Part shown: piece by piece, positions 4,717 through 5,680 of the stretch
How the letters are laid out: every line of letters begins with the position of its first letter
How positions within the stretch are numbered: the stretch's first letter is position 1
Source: Synechococcales cyanobacterium PMM_0036
Lineage (GTDB): Bacteria; Cyanobacteriota; Cyanobacteriia; Elainellales; Elainellaceae
DNA length: 5,680 nucleotides
Assembly: GCA_949127645.1 (NCBI GenBank)
Contig: CASBQM010000083.1
Span: 1-5,680 of the forward strand
Direction of reading: 5' to 3'
Made by a program: the position numbers and the translations under genes
The notes under the pieces: model-generated
Databases searched by the model: none
What the model was told of the DNA's origin: nothing
Seen by the model: only the letters and a program-made list of their open reading frames with translations

Positions 4717-5680
4717 ATGACTCATAAATATTTGCGATCGAACAATCACATCCCTTCTGCTTGGCAACTATCTGTAGGATTCTTGCTGTGCAGCGGATTT
4801 TTGGCAGGGTTAGCACAGTGGGTTGGGGCTGAGCCGCTCCCAGCAAGGGAAGTAGCCAATGATTTGATTGCTCAAGATGTTGTGCAAGGTCTACCGCCGC
4901 CACCCGGACAGGCAGCCCTGCCCTCACAGCCTGATTTGCCCGATCGATCGCCAGCGCCATCTCAAGAGCAGCAAACATCCGATCGCCGTTACATCGTGGT
5001 CGTCAATAGCGATAGCTCCAGATTGCTGAGTCAGGTTCAGAGAGTTGCCTCGGAGGCAACAGTACGAGAATATCAGGGACAGCGCGTGATTCAAGTCGCC
5101 ACATTTGATGACTCCGATCGCGCCGAGCGGCAAGTGCAGCTTCTGGCATCTAGAGGAATTGGTGCAAAGATCTTGCCTGTATCCAATACCGGGTTGCCTG
5201 ATAGCCAGCCGTCACCATCGCTAGCTCAACCTTCTGTTCAGGCGCGATCGTCTCAAACTTTAGCAGCATCTCCCGACCTTCCTCCACCTGATTTTTCACC
5301 TTTACAAGCGTCGCCTTCGCCAGCATTGCCTTCACAGGCAGTGCCCAGAGAAGTGGACTTTAATGGAGGACAGCCGACGCTCAACCAGTTCCCCAGTCCT
5401 CCGCCACTTCCAGCAGGTGCCAGTAGGAACCCTGATGGCAGCAGACCACCGGAGGATGTAACCAATAGCGCTGCTAGAAGTAGCCAACTTGACGCGCCTC
5501 GATCTGGATCTCTTGATGGATTCACTGGCTCTTCTAATGGATTCAATAGTGGTCACGCTTACTTTGTGGTAATCCCAGGTAAGCAAGGCGAACTGGATGC
5601 CATCAGCAATCAGGTGATTCGCTTGGGCGACGGCTTTGGTATTGCTCAACTCGTTCAGCAAACCAGCGAACCCAGAGGGC
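4717..5680 (+). CDS. Membrane-anchored or exported protein with two SPOR-like repeats (3' end outside window)
   Basis: The first 321 residues are visible and the frame is open at the right edge. Residues 16-38 form a hydrophobic segment after a basic start, either a signal peptide or a single membrane anchor, placing the rest outside the cytoplasm. Next come a Pro-rich stretch (59-83), a first domain (91-154) starting YIVVVN and ending with a strand-helix-strand half RVIQVATFDDSDRAERQVQLL..IGAKIL, and a 125-residue Pro/Ser/Gly-rich linker (155-279). A second copy begins YFVVIPGKQGELDAISNQV (282-300) and is cut off. The first domain resembles the SPOR fold (about 70 residues, peptidoglycan-binding in several envelope and division proteins), notably the V-x-V-x-x-F-x-x-x-x-x-A-E pattern. 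The two copies match at the YxVVx strand and the following helix. A role at the cell wall or septum is inferred. An upstream TAG and the AGGGGA site fix the start. Confidence 0.8.
   Translation, partial: MTHKYLRSNNHIPSAWQLSVGFLLCSGFLAGLAQWVGAEPLPAREVANDLIAQDVVQGLPPPPGQAALPSQPDLPDRSPAPSQEQQTSDRRYIVVVNSDSSRLLSQVQRVASEATVREYQGQRVIQVATFDDSDRAERQVQLLASRGIGAKILPVSNTGLPDSQPSPSLAQPSVQARSSQTLAASPDLPPPDFSPLQASPSPALPSQAVPREVDFNGGQPTLNQFPSPPPLPAGASRNPDGSRPPEDVTNSAARSSQLDAPRSGSLDGFTGSSNGFNSGHAYFVVIPGKQGELDAISNQVIRLGDGFGIAQLVQQTSEPRG

Noticed and set aside
5253..5661. Overlapping - strand open frames of 97 and 109 codons near the right edge
   Set aside because: They are antisense to the low-complexity linker of the + strand SPOR-repeat gene, where biased codons leave the opposite frames open. 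The + strand frame has a start, a ribosome-binding site and a signal peptide.

Overview
The window looks like chromosomal DNA of a cyanobacterium, probably a filamentous, Leptolyngbya/Oscillatoriales-like lineage. The palindrome GCGATCGC (HIP1), a hallmark of many cyanobacterial genomes, occurs exactly six times (starts 188, 332, 494, 1139, 2752, 3721), and its CGATCG core occurs many more times. The gene families present also fit a cyanobacterium. The lineage below phylum is a guess.

Layout from left to right: (1) the C-terminal 537 residues of a copper-type P1B ATPase (ctaA/pacS family) on the + strand, cut by the left edge. (2) A 151-bp MITE-like element starting directly after the ATPase stop codon. 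It has 17-bp terminal inverted repeats, a TAA target duplication and a large nested inverted repeat. (3) A 14-bp tandem duplication and a factor-independent terminator that serves the next gene. (4) A small secreted protein of unknown function on the - strand. (5) A 357-bp gene-free intergenic region from which this gene and pyrE diverge; it holds several palindromes and direct repeats. (6) pyrE (orotate phosphoribosyltransferase, + strand), convergent with (7) mnmA (tRNA 2-thiouridylase, - strand), with only 23 bp between their stop codons. (8) A 198-bp divergent intergenic region. (9) The first 321 residues of a membrane-anchored or secreted protein on the + strand, with two SPOR-like repeats separated by a Pro/Ser-rich linker; it runs off the right edge.

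The genes do not form one pathway or operon. They are single housekeeping or envelope genes in mixed orientation (copper transport, pyrimidine synthesis, tRNA modification, cell envelope), so each is probably transcribed separately. I found no rRNA, tRNA, CRISPR array, complete insertion sequence, phage gene or defence system. The least ordinary parts are the MITE-like element whose target duplication coincides with the ATPase stop codon, the palindrome-rich region upstream of pyrE, and the Met-rich loop in the copper ATPase. I see no convincing new multi-gene system.
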